DNA of 11,263 bases from JAVVRI01 sp036654795 (GTDB lineage: Bacteria > Bacteroidota > Bacteroidia > Bacteroidales > Tannerellaceae). Under the pieces are notes generated by a model. That model was not told the DNA's origin. It was given only the letters and a program-made list of their open reading frames with translations, and ran no database searches. The translations under genes and the position numbers were made by a program. The stretch spans positions 1 through 11,263 of the forward strand of contig JAVVRI010000102.1 in assembly GCA_036654795.1 (NCBI GenBank), read 5' to 3'. Shown piece after piece: positions 1-6,645 of the stretch (within the stretch, counting starts at the first letter, position 1; each line of letters starts with the position of its first letter).

Positions 1-2
1 AC

Positions 3-53
3 ATTATCTCAGCCTGTACCGGCTTGACAATAGAGGAAATTGAGAAATTATAA
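3..53 (+). CDS. C-terminal fragment of an Rpn-like PD-(D/E)XK nuclease/transposase (cut by window edge)
   Basis: Only the last 16 codons are visible, reading IISACTGLTIEEIEKL and ending in TAA at 51-53. The ending 'TGLTIEEIEKL' resembles the common C-terminus of Rpn-family (recombination-promoting nuclease, PD-(D/E)XK) proteins, which are abundant in Bacteroidales. The other two rightward frames hit stops inside the first 45 bases, so this frame is the plausible coding one. No catalytic residues are visible, so the family call rests on the tail alone. The gene converges on gadC, with the 119-166 inverted repeat between them. Confidence 0.5.
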   Translation: MISACTGLTIEEIEKL

Positions 54-118
54 AAAGGACCGGGAGCGGTGGTATCATGCCCAGCTTCATGTGGCAACGC
101 GGTTCCTACTAAGGCAAG

Positions 119-166
119 ATGACCGCCAATCCTATCCTTTTCTTGAAGGATAGGATTGGCGGTCAT
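119..166. terminator. Perfect 21-bp inverted repeat between convergent genes, probable bidirectional terminator
   Basis: The arms at 119-139 and 146-166 are exact reverse complements over 21 bp, with a 6-nt loop (TTCTTG). The repeat lies between the rightward gene ending at 53 and the leftward gadC ending at 200, where a shared terminator would be expected. It has no T-tract on either side, which is atypical for an intrinsic terminator, so an RNA-stabilising hairpin or the remnant of a small repeat element are alternatives. The rest of 54-199 shows no gene. Confidence 0.6.
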
Positions 167-199
167 TCGCTAACGATATAGGATATACAATCTCCCTTC

Positions 200-1732
200 T
201 TACTTTTGTGGAGTATCCACATGAGCCGTTGCTATAGGCTCTCGGTTTGGAGCTGCAGGGGTTTCGCTAGTTGTTGAAATAGCTTCTTCCCAATGGAATG
301 GTTCAAATCCGGAGTCCGGATCAATCCATGATGGTTTCTTGACGGCATAGATAAAGAACGGAGCAGCCACCACAAGCAAGGAGCCAAAAATCAGCACAGC
401 GTACCAAACCGCATTACTTCCGGTTGCGATCTGTCCCGGAGGAATGAAGCTAAGCAAGAAGGCGAGCAGCGAACCGGCAAAGCCAAGGCCACCGACAAAC
501 CACATCAAGCCGTTGCCCATGCTGCCAATACGGAACGGACGTCCGGCTTTCTTCAATTTATACCTCAACACGATGGCAGCAGAGAACATCAGCATGTACA
601 TGATTAAATACAGCAAAACGGTCAGTTGAGACAGTATTTGATAAAAGCTCTGTACCGATGGCATCACCACAAACAGCAGACTCAGCAAAGTGACGGCAAT
701 CCCCTGTACGTATAGGATGTTCTTTTGCACGCCAATCTTATTTGTCTTTTGGAAGAAGGGCGGCAAATAGCCCGCTTTGCCCACCATAAAGATACCTTTG
801 GAAGGACCGGCTACCCAAGTCAGCACACCTGCCAGCACGCCAAAAGCCAATGCCACAGCAATAATAGGCGACAGCCAGGAAGCATGTATAAAGGAGAAAA
901 AGTTATCAAATCCAACCAGCAAACTCTGCGTCAAGTTAATGTCTTTTGCCGGAATAATAATACCCAAAGCAAAAGTACCCAACACAAAAATAACCACCGT
1001 AATAAGTGAACCGATAAACACCGCTTTCGGATAGTTCTTGGAAGGATTTTCTACATCTTTCACGTGGATACCGCTCATCTCCATACCAGCATAAAAAAGG
1101 AAGATACTGGAGGCAAGCACCAGATTGTTGAAGTTCGAGAAGTCAGGAAAGAAGGAACCGCTGAAGTCCATATTGGAATGTCCGCCCATCAACAGATAGA
1201 CGCCCCCCAGTATAATCAGCAAACCTGCCGGAATGATCGTACCAACCAGACCGCCTACCTTAGCTACTTTACCAACCCAACTCAACCCCTTTAAAGAGAT
1301 AAAGGTGGCCAACCAGTAGATAATAAGCACGACAGCCAGCGTATAATACTTATTTGAGGCCATCGTCATGTCACTACCATGATTCATACCGATAAAAGCA
1401 ATAGACACAGCACCGAATGTAAGTACCGTCGGATACCAAATAGTACTTTCCACCCATTGCAGCCAGATAGCCAGAAAACCTATTTTCTTACCATAAGCTT
1501 CGCCTACCCATCGAAACACCCCGCCTTGTTTGTTTTGGAACATGGCGGCAAGCTCTGCCGCTACTAATGCAGTCGGGATAAGAAACACAATGGCTGCAAA
1601 CAAATAATAAAATGCTGAACTAAGGCCATACACGGCTTCTGCCGGCAGCCCTCGTAGTGATACTACGGCTGTAACGTTCATAATAGCTAGCGTAAATACA
1701 CCTAGCTTTACTGTTTTCCCAATATTTGCCAT
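200..1732 (-). CDS. gadC: Glutamate/GABA antiporter GadC
   Basis: This is an inner-membrane amino acid antiporter of the APC superfamily, expected to import glutamate in exchange for cytoplasmic GABA and so export the product of GadB. It has 510 residues, like E. coli GadC (511). Segments recognisably shared with E. coli GadC are AAELA near residue 60, GGVFRWV near 70, FFPDFS near 192, the stretch around NPSKNYPKA near 230, VAGPSKG near 308 and SFIPPGQI near 432. About twelve hydrophobic helices are visible. The start is ATG at 1732-1730 with an AT-rich leader. The 46-residue tail from about residue 465 lies where the E. coli C-plug sits, but it is acidic and proline/threonine-rich with only two His and one Arg. 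The gene stands alone leftward and diverges from the channel gene; its promoter must lie within 1733-1929, but I see no clean -7 box there. Confidence 0.93.
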   Translation of the reverse strand: MANIGKTVKLGVFTLAIMNVTAVVSLRGLPAEAVYGLSSAFYYLFAAIVFLIPTALVAAELAAMFQNKQGGVFRWVGEAYGKKIGFLAIWLQWVESTIWYPTVLTFGAVSIAFIGMNHGSDMTMASNKYYTLAVVLIIYWLATFISLKGLSWVGKVAKVGGLVGTIIPAGLLIILGGVYLLMGGHSNMDFSGSFFPDFSNFNNLVLASSIFLFYAGMEMSGIHVKDVENPSKNYPKAVFIGSLITVVIFVLGTFALGIIIPAKDINLTQSLLVGFDNFFSFIHASWLSPIIAVALAFGVLAGVLTWVAGPSKGIFMVGKAGYLPPFFQKTNKIGVQKNILYVQGIAVTLLSLLFVVMPSVQSFYQILSQLTVLLYLIMYMLMFSAAIVLRYKLKKAGRPFRIGSMGNGLMWFVGGLGFAGSLLAFLLSFIPPGQIATGSNAVWYAVLIFGSLLVVAAPFFIYAVKKPSWIDPDSGFEPFHWEEAISTTSETPAAPNREPIATAHVDTPQK

Positions 1733-1836
1733 AAATTTTACAGTTAAAATGATTTATGTGTAACGTTCTGATATGTGAGTATAACAAATGCCTATACTGT
1801 TAGTTTATCCCGACGCGCTAAAACTTCGTTAATTAA

Positions 1837-1889
1837 CAGAACGCGATAGTCAACAAAGCGGCCGGCCGCGTTGTTTATTTACTGTTCTG
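1837..1889. promoter_or_regulatory. Large interrupted dyad in the gadC/channel divergent promoter region
   Basis: Between gadC and the channel (1733-1929, AT-rich) lies an all-G/C perfect palindrome, GCGGCCGGCCGC, at 1858-1869. It extends with one mismatch to 11-bp arms at 1853-1863 and 1864-1874. An outer pair, CAGAAC (1837-1842) and GTTCTG (1884-1889), shares nearly the same dyad axis. A competing pairing is AACGCG (1840-1845) with CGCGTT (1867-1872). The placement suggests a shared operator or cruciform, or an RNA hairpin in the channel leader about 60 nt before its ATG. No exact TAnnTTTG box was found in either direction. The regulator is unknown. Confidence 0.45.
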
Positions 1890-1929
1890 CTTCGCCGATG
1901 CAACCAGAACCTTAATAAAACGATTGCGT

Positions 1930-2664
1930 ATGAAATCTGCATTGATGGATATAATCTATGTACAAAAAGGTATATACGGCTTTTTACACGTAGTGATTCT
2001 CATATTGTCTCTCTTTTTGATTGTCTACATCTCAGTAGATACATTCAATAATATTCCCTTTATCACCCAAAGTTCCTACCTGCAAATCCAGTTTTGGATC
2101 TGCGCTTTCTTTATAGCCGACTTTGTGCTGGAGTTCTTTCTGGCTAAACGGAAATGGCACTACTTAGCTACACATCTGGTTTTCCTCATCGTTTCTATTC
2201 CCTATTTGAATATCATTCATTATTATCAGATCGAGTTTTCAGCAGAAACAAGTTACTTCCTACGGTTTATTCCGTTGGCGCGTAGCGGATATGCGCTGGC
2301 CATTGTGGTGGGGTGGCTGTCGTCCAACAGGGCGTCGGGGTTGTTTGTTTCCTACTTGACGATGCTGCTGGCTACGGTCTACTTTTCAAGCCTGATGTTT
2401 TTTGTGATCGAACGGCCGGTCAACCCTCAGGTGCAACAATACACCGATGCGTTGTGGTGGGCTTTTATGGACGTTACGACGGTCGGATCGAACATCTATG
2501 CCGTCACCGTAACGGGACGGGTCTTGTCTGTTGTTCTGGCCGCACTGGGCATGATGATGTTCCCCATCTTTACCGTCTACGTAACCAGCCTTGTGCAAAA
2601 TGCAAACAAGCAGAAAGAGGAATACTACAACCAGCAGGCTGACAAAGCCGCTTCGGAAAATTAA
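1930..2664 (+). CDS. Six-helix pore-loop ion channel, annotated-type potassium channel with atypical filter
   Basis: Built like a voltage-gated-type potassium channel subunit, expected to form inner-membrane tetramers. Numbered from the ATG at 1930 (244 aa), hydrophobic helices lie at roughly 16-38, 50-71, 78-95, 109-131, 137-161 and 198-223. A pore loop precedes the last helix (ALWWAFMDVTTVGSN, about 174-188), and a short hydrophilic tail ends the protein. The filter reads TVGSN where potassium channels normally have TVGYG or TVGFG. The S4-like helix has only two Arg, so strong voltage sensing is unlikely. The frame opens with TTG at 1924, but ATG 1930 is the better start; ATG 1945 is also possible. 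It sits between gadC and glsA, which suggests a role in ionic or charge balance during GABA export. That role, and potassium selectivity, are inference. Confidence 0.82.
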   Translation: MKSALMDIIYVQKGIYGFLHVVILILSLFLIVYISVDTFNNIPFITQSSYLQIQFWICAFFIADFVLEFFLAKRKWHYLATHLVFLIVSIPYLNIIHYYQIEFSAETSYFLRFIPLARSGYALAIVVGWLSSNRASGLFVSYLTMLLATVYFSSLMFFVIERPVNPQVQQYTDALWWAFMDVTTVGSNIYAVTVTGRVLSVVLAALGMMMFPIFTVYVTSLVQNANKQKEEYYNQQADKAASEN

Positions 2665-2710
2665 AAAAGGGCGCTACTTGCTTAATCCGCATGTCGCCCC
2701 CTTTCCTTTT
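2663..2710. terminator. Bidirectional terminator between the channel gene and glsA
   Basis: An A-run and GGGCG (2669-2673) pair with CGCCC (2695-2699), followed by a T-rich stretch to 2710. Read rightward it ends in CTTTCCTTTT, and read leftward the A-run becomes a T-tract directly after the stem. It starts at the channel stop codon and lies 16 nt beyond the glsA stop, so one hairpin can serve both convergent genes. The loop is long (about 21 nt). Confidence 0.65.
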
Positions 2711-2725
2711 CAATCATACTGTTCT

Positions 2726-3691
2726 CTATTCCGTAATGCTTACCTGATCACCGCTAAAGAGGTTTAGTCCCAGTTTGTTCATCACATATTTGATGGCCAG
2801 TTGAGCTTTTACTGAGTTTCCCGCATCGTCTATTGGCGGAGCGAAAGCAGAGATGCCAAACAATCCGGGCATTACCCCCATCACGCCCCCACCTACTCCT
2901 GTTTTAGCAGGCAAACCGGATGTGTAAAGCCAGTCTCCTGTGTGTTCATAAAAGCCTACAGTAGCAATCATCGAAGTTATTTTAGGAGACAATACGGCAT
3001 CGAACACCTGCTTTTTGGTGACAGGATTCATTCCTCCGTTTGCTATCGTTGCTCCGCAAACGGATAGTTGCCGGGCGGTGATGCCAAGCGAACATTGCCG
3101 CGTATAGAGGTCGAGCGACAGAACCGGATCGTCGTAAATGCGGTTATAGTTCTTCAGCAACCAAGCAATGGAGCGGTTGTTGAAGTTGGTGACCGATTCC
3201 GATTGATACAGTTCGTCTATCAGTTGTGGCGCGCTGCCACAAAGGTCTGTCATGTTCGATACGATGGCATCCCACTTCTTCGCCGCATCTCCCACCGGCT
3301 CTATCATGCTACAGGCTGAAATAGCTCCTGCGTTGACGAGCGGAGTGGAGGGATGGTCGGTTTCCAGCAAGATGGCAATGATCGAATTAAAGGGCAGTCC
3401 CGTAGCATCTGCTCCGATCATGCTCAACAGTTTGTCTGCTCCATATTGGCGCAAGGCCAGTATGGCGGTATGTACCTTCGACACCGACTCGATGCCAAAG
3501 CTATATTCCGAGTCGCCAAACTGAATGGTCGTCCCGTTCATCAGGCACACACTGATACCGAACAGTTCTTTGTTGATGTTTGCCAAATAAGGGATGTAGT
3601 CAGCATTCTTACCATCCGTATCGGCTTTATGTAGCTCGTATGCCTCTTGTACTACCTCCTTTAGTTGGACAATGGAAATCTTTTTGTTCAT
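2726..3691 (-). CDS. glsA: Glutaminase A (serine-dependent beta-lactamase fold)
   Basis: Hydrolyses L-glutamine to L-glutamate and ammonia in the cytoplasm. The 321 residues are close to the usual bacterial GlsA length of about 310. Visible motifs are YIPYLA (32-37), the catalytic SxxK as SVSK (Ser69, Lys72), the central active-site Tyr in LYTRQCSLGIT (Tyr196), a second Tyr in GFYEHTGDW (Tyr248) and the KTGVGGGVMG turn near 263-272. These match the Ser/Lys/Tyr/Tyr set known for E. coli YbaS. The start is ATG at 3691-3689. It is the second gene after gadB, 29 nt downstream, so probably co-transcribed. In acid resistance the released ammonia takes up a proton and the glutamate feeds GadB, a pairing known in enterobacteria and reported for Bacteroides gad loci. 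Confidence 0.95.
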   Translation of the reverse strand: MNKKISIVQLKEVVQEAYELHKADTDGKNADYIPYLANINKELFGISVCLMNGTTIQFGDSEYSFGIESVSKVHTAILALRQYGADKLLSMIGADATGLPFNSIIAILLETDHPSTPLVNAGAISACSMIEPVGDAAKKWDAIVSNMTDLCGSAPQLIDELYQSESVTNFNNRSIAWLLKNYNRIYDDPVLSLDLYTRQCSLGITARQLSVCGATIANGGMNPVTKKQVFDAVLSPKITSMIATVGFYEHTGDWLYTSGLPAKTGVGGGVMGVMPGLFGISAFAPPIDDAGNSVKAQLAIKYVMNKLGLNLFSGDQVSITE

Positions 3692-3694
3692 CGG

Positions 3695-3726
3695 ATGATT
3701 TTGTTTAAAGATGACTTTGTTTAAAG
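3695..3726. repeat. Tandem 16-bp repeat spanning the gadB stop and the gadB-glsA gap
   Basis: Two head-to-tail 16-bp copies differ at one base: ATGATTTTGTTTAAAG at 3695-3710 and ATGACTTTGTTTAAAG at 3711-3726. On the leftward coding strand each begins with CTTTAA, so the copy at 3711-3726 contains the gadB Leu-stop and the other repeats it in the gap. The repeat ends 3 nt before the glsA start codon and therefore makes up the glsA translation-initiation region. Confidence 0.85.
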
Positions 3727-5166
3727 TTTAGCTTTCGGATGACGCGGTCCGCCGTGCGTAAAGTGCGAAGCGGGCAGTGGCATTTTCTTTTCCAACGCGA
3801 TGCGGGTAGGAGTCGGATACTCCAGTTTTTCCAGTTCGGCAACGCCGTTCTTGATGTCTTGTAGTAACATGTCGGCCATATCCCTATTAAAGCCCTGACG
3901 GGCTACTACGCGCATAACGATGTAGTCCTGTATATTCTCAGGCAATGTATAGGCTGGTACCATCCATCCGCTCTGTTGCAGTTTGTCCTGCAGGTCGTAA
4001 AGGGTCCATTTGGCTGCTTTGGCATATTCCGGCTTCAAGTACCAGATGAATAATGGATTGACCACCGTGTCGCTGTAGTTGACGAACGGATGCATCTTGC
4101 CAATCTGTTGGTGGAGGTATTTGCTGATCTCCATACTGTTTTCCTGCACCTCCTTGTATCCCTGAAATCCGAGTCGTATAAACTGATAGTATTGCCCAAG
4201 GATTTGTGCTGCCGGGCGCGAGAAGTTCAAGCCTACTTGCGTAATATTGGCTCCCAAATAGTTTACGCTGAACGCCATGACTTCGGGAAGGTATTTCTTT
4301 TCTTTCCACACAACCCATCCGAGACCAGGATATACCAAGCCAAACTTATGTCCGGATGTACTGATGGAGAGTACCCATTTCAGACGGAAGTCCCATTTCT
4401 GATCAGGCTTCAGGAAAGGAAGGATAAAGCCACCGGTAGCAGCATCCACATGGATAGAAATGTCGAAACCTGTCTTTTGGTTGTATTTGTCCAACGCTAC
4501 GTCCAGCGCCTCCACGTCGTCATTCAGTCCTGTCCAAGTAACGCCCAATATCGGGACGATACAGATTGTGTTCTCGTCGCACATCTTTAGTGCTTCTTCG
4601 GGGTTGAGCGTAGTATCCTTCAAGGTAAGAGGCACTTCGCGCATCTCTATTTGCCAGAGTTGAGAGAACTTTTCCCATACTACTTGAAAGCCGGAGGAGA
4701 TTACAAAATTGGGTTTGTCGGTCGGTTTTCCGGCAGCTTCCCTTTTTTTGCGCCAGCGTAACCAGGCTGCTACGCCACCCAGCATACAGGCTTCGGAGGA
4801 ACCGATTGCCAGTGCGCCGGTTTTCCATGTCTCTTTTTCGGGCGAATTCCAAAGGTTTGCCATGATGTTGATACATTTAGCGTTCATCAGGGCGATACGC
4901 GGATATTCCGTTTCGTCGATGTAATTGATGTTGATGGCATCGTTCATCAGTTTTGTGGCGTAGTCGTCCATATAGGTGGTTACGAAGGTAGCCAAGTTAA
5001 GTTGGGGCTGTGTTTGCGCGTATGTTTCATCTTTCACCATCTGATAGGCTATCTCTGCCGTCGTAGGGCCGTCCGGCATTTTATCAACCGGAGAGGGTTG
5101 CAACATCACATTCGATCCGTAAATAGCTGTCTTCGCATCACCGTCTTTAAAGCTTAAATCTTTCAT
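3721..5166 (-). CDS. gadB: Glutamate decarboxylase GadB (PLP-dependent)
   Basis: Decarboxylates L-glutamate to GABA and CO2, consuming one cytoplasmic proton. It is a group II PLP enzyme of 481 residues against 466 in E. coli GadB. The PLP lysine is Lys274 in STSGHKFGLVYPG. The cofactor Asp is Asp241 in HVDAATGGF, the phosphate-binding region is IGSSEACMLGG (121-131), and QLNLATF (55-61) matches the E. coli N-terminal region. The C-terminal tail (LPASHFTHGGPRHPKAKL) is longer than in E. coli and has three His (468, 471, 476). In E. coli the last-but-one residue, His465, closes the active site at neutral pH, so one of these may act likewise (inference). The start is ATG at 5166-5164. It leads the gadB-glsA operon and diverges from the MFS gene. 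Confidence 0.97.
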   Translation of the reverse strand: MKDLSFKDGDAKTAIYGSNVMLQPSPVDKMPDGPTTAEIAYQMVKDETYAQTQPQLNLATFVTTYMDDYATKLMNDAININYIDETEYPRIALMNAKCINIMANLWNSPEKETWKTGALAIGSSEACMLGGVAAWLRWRKKREAAGKPTDKPNFVISSGFQVVWEKFSQLWQIEMREVPLTLKDTTLNPEEALKMCDENTICIVPILGVTWTGLNDDVEALDVALDKYNQKTGFDISIHVDAATGGFILPFLKPDQKWDFRLKWVLSISTSGHKFGLVYPGLGWVVWKEKKYLPEVMAFSVNYLGANITQVGLNFSRPAAQILGQYYQFIRLGFQGYKEVQENSMEISKYLHQQIGKMHPFVNYSDTVVNPLFIWYLKPEYAKAAKWTLYDLQDKLQQSGWMVPAYTLPENIQDYIVMRVVARQGFNRDMADMLLQDIKNGVAELEKLEYPTPTRIALEKKMPLPASHFTHGGPRHPKAKL

Positions 5167-5388
5167 GTCTTTTTAATTTTAATAATTAAACAAATAGGGA
5201 TGAGGCATACTGTTTGTATGTCTGATTGTAAGCAAAAACAGCTACCATGAATAAAAGTTCTTCGTTTTAGGTTATTCATTCCTAATTTGTTCTTTATTAA
5301 AAGTGGCTGAACATTCACAGCCTATTATTGTTTTGATAATATTGGCATTTCATGCGGTATGCCTGTCAACCTGCAAACAAAGTGAGTT
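5167..5388. promoter_or_regulatory. Divergent promoter region between gadB and the MFS gene
   Basis: This 222-nt AT-rich spacer must hold the promoters of the leftward gadB-glsA operon and the rightward transporter run. Small dyads are visible: CATAC/GTATG (5206-5210 and 5216-5220), GGCTG/CAGCC (5305-5309 and 5318-5322) and GGCAT/ATGCC (5344-5348 and 5359-5363). The 8-mer GTATGCCT occurs upstream of both genes in the same orientation relative to each start: leftward at 5210-5203 and rightward at 5357-5364. A near-match to the -7 box, TAATATTG, lies rightward at 5337-5344. No exact TAnnTTTG was found. No convincing gene is present; a short frame opening at 5352 overlaps the MFS gene and is taken as a shadow. 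Confidence 0.5.
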
Positions 5389-6642
5389 ATGAGAATACAA
5401 ACGGGACAGGGATCGATTCCCTTTATTACGCTGATCGGCATTTGGTCTATCTCGGCATTGAATGCGCTGCCGGGACTGGCTGTCTCCCCCATATTGGGGA
5501 AGCTTTCCTCTATTTTTCCACATGCTTCAGAGCTGGATATTCAGATGCTCTCCTCCCTCCCTTCGCTTCTGATCATTCCGTTCATCATCTTGTCCGGAAA
5601 GCTGACGGAGAAGATTAATAATATCTGGCTTTTGCAAGTGGGGCTTGCCATCTTCTCTCTAAGCGGACTGCTCTATCTCTTTTCGAACCAGATGTGGCAA
5701 CTGATAGCAGTCAGTGCGTTGCTGGGAGTGGGGTCGGGTTTGATTGTACCGCTCTCTACCGGACTGATCTCGCGCTTCTTTATTGGCAGGGAGCGGACGA
5801 AGCAGTTCGGTCTCAGCTCGGCTATTACCAATATCACCCTGGTTCTGGCAACAATCTTGACGGGTTATCTGGCTGAGGTCAATTGGCATCTACCTTTTCT
5901 GGTGTATCTGTTCCCGCTCGTCTCCATTGTGCTCTCTTTCTATCTGAAAAAGAATATAACCCCTCTTCCGGCAAGGACGAATGCCCAAAGGCCGGAGGAT
6001 ATGGATTCCACTCTCAAAGCTGCTTATGGCGTACATGGCATCCATGTGAAGCATCTTTTACAGATCATGTCTTTTTATGGTCTGGCTACCTATTTGGTGA
6101 TTATTGTCAGCTTTAACCTACCGTTTCTGATGAAGGAATACAACTTCGACAGCGGCAGTTCGGGCATCGTTATCTCCCTGTTCTTTCTGGCTATTATGGC
6201 GCCCGGTTTTATTTTGAACCAGATAATTGCTCTATTAAAGCGGAAAACAAAATTCTATAGCCTGATGGCTATTGCCGTCGGAATGGCACTGATCTTGGTC
6301 ACGCGGTCGGAATGGTTGATTGGGCTGGGGTGTGTCTTTATCGGCTTTGGTTATGGCATTATTCAGCCCATTGCTTACGACAAAACGACGCGTACGGCAC
6401 TGCCTTTCAAGGTGACGCTGGCACTGGCTTTTGTGATGGCGATGAACTATCTGGCCATATTGCTTTGTCCCTTTGTCATCAACCTCTTCAAATCATTACT
6501 TCATGTCGAGACCCAACAGTTTGCTTTCATGTTTAACCTTGCAATTACCTTAGTGGCAGCTGTCTGGGCTTACATGAAGCAAAATTCTTTCCTATTCAAC
6601 GATAATTACGATTCTGATGAAACAAGCATGCAAACAAATTGA
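5389..6642 (+). CDS. Major facilitator superfamily transporter, substrate unknown
   Basis: A 417-residue inner-membrane protein with about twelve hydrophobic helices in two halves joined by a polar loop at about 187-222. The loop between helices 2 and 3 carries SGKLTEKI (69-76), a degenerate version of the MFS G-x-L-[AS]-D/E-[RK] motif. A basic cytoplasmic stretch, FIGRERTKQFG, lies at 131-141. The helix 4 region LLGVGSGLIVPLS (111-123) is typical of MFS exporters and organic-anion carriers, but no substrate class can be assigned. ATG 5389 is chosen because the hydrophobic core begins soon after it. It is transcribed away from gadB and is followed after 3 nt by the EamA gene, so the two are almost certainly co-transcribed. 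A link to acid resistance is only positional. Confidence 0.85.
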   Translation: MRIQTGQGSIPFITLIGIWSISALNALPGLAVSPILGKLSSIFPHASELDIQMLSSLPSLLIIPFIILSGKLTEKINNIWLLQVGLAIFSLSGLLYLFSNQMWQLIAVSALLGVGSGLIVPLSTGLISRFFIGRERTKQFGLSSAITNITLVLATILTGYLAEVNWHLPFLVYLFPLVSIVLSFYLKKNITPLPARTNAQRPEDMDSTLKAAYGVHGIHVKHLLQIMSFYGLATYLVIIVSFNLPFLMKEYNFDSGSSGIVISLFFLAIMAPGFILNQIIALLKRKTKFYSLMAIAVGMALILVTRSEWLIGLGCVFIGFGYGIIQPIAYDKTTRTALPFKVTLALAFVMAMNYLAILLCPFVINLFKSLLHVETQQFAFMFNLAITLVAAVWAYMKQNSFLFNDNYDSDETSMQTN

Positions 6643-6645
6643 TCA

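Noticed and set aside
65..78. AGCGGT followed by GGTATCAT resembles AGCGGT...GGTACCAT at 10045-10062
   Set aside because: The similarity is short and the spacing differs by 4 nt; it is not enough to call a shared repeat family.
1731..1800. TAGGCATTTG on the lower strand as the gadC -7 box
   Set aside because: TA and TTTG are separated by four bases instead of two, so it does not meet the TAnnTTTG consensus.
1924..1929. TTG at 1924 as the start of the channel gene
   Set aside because: An in-frame ATG lies two codons later at 1930, and the extra residues add nothing family-like.
5352..5618. Rightward 88-codon frame overlapping the MFS start
   Set aside because: It runs inside the MFS gene in another frame, and its sequence has no membrane or domain pattern.
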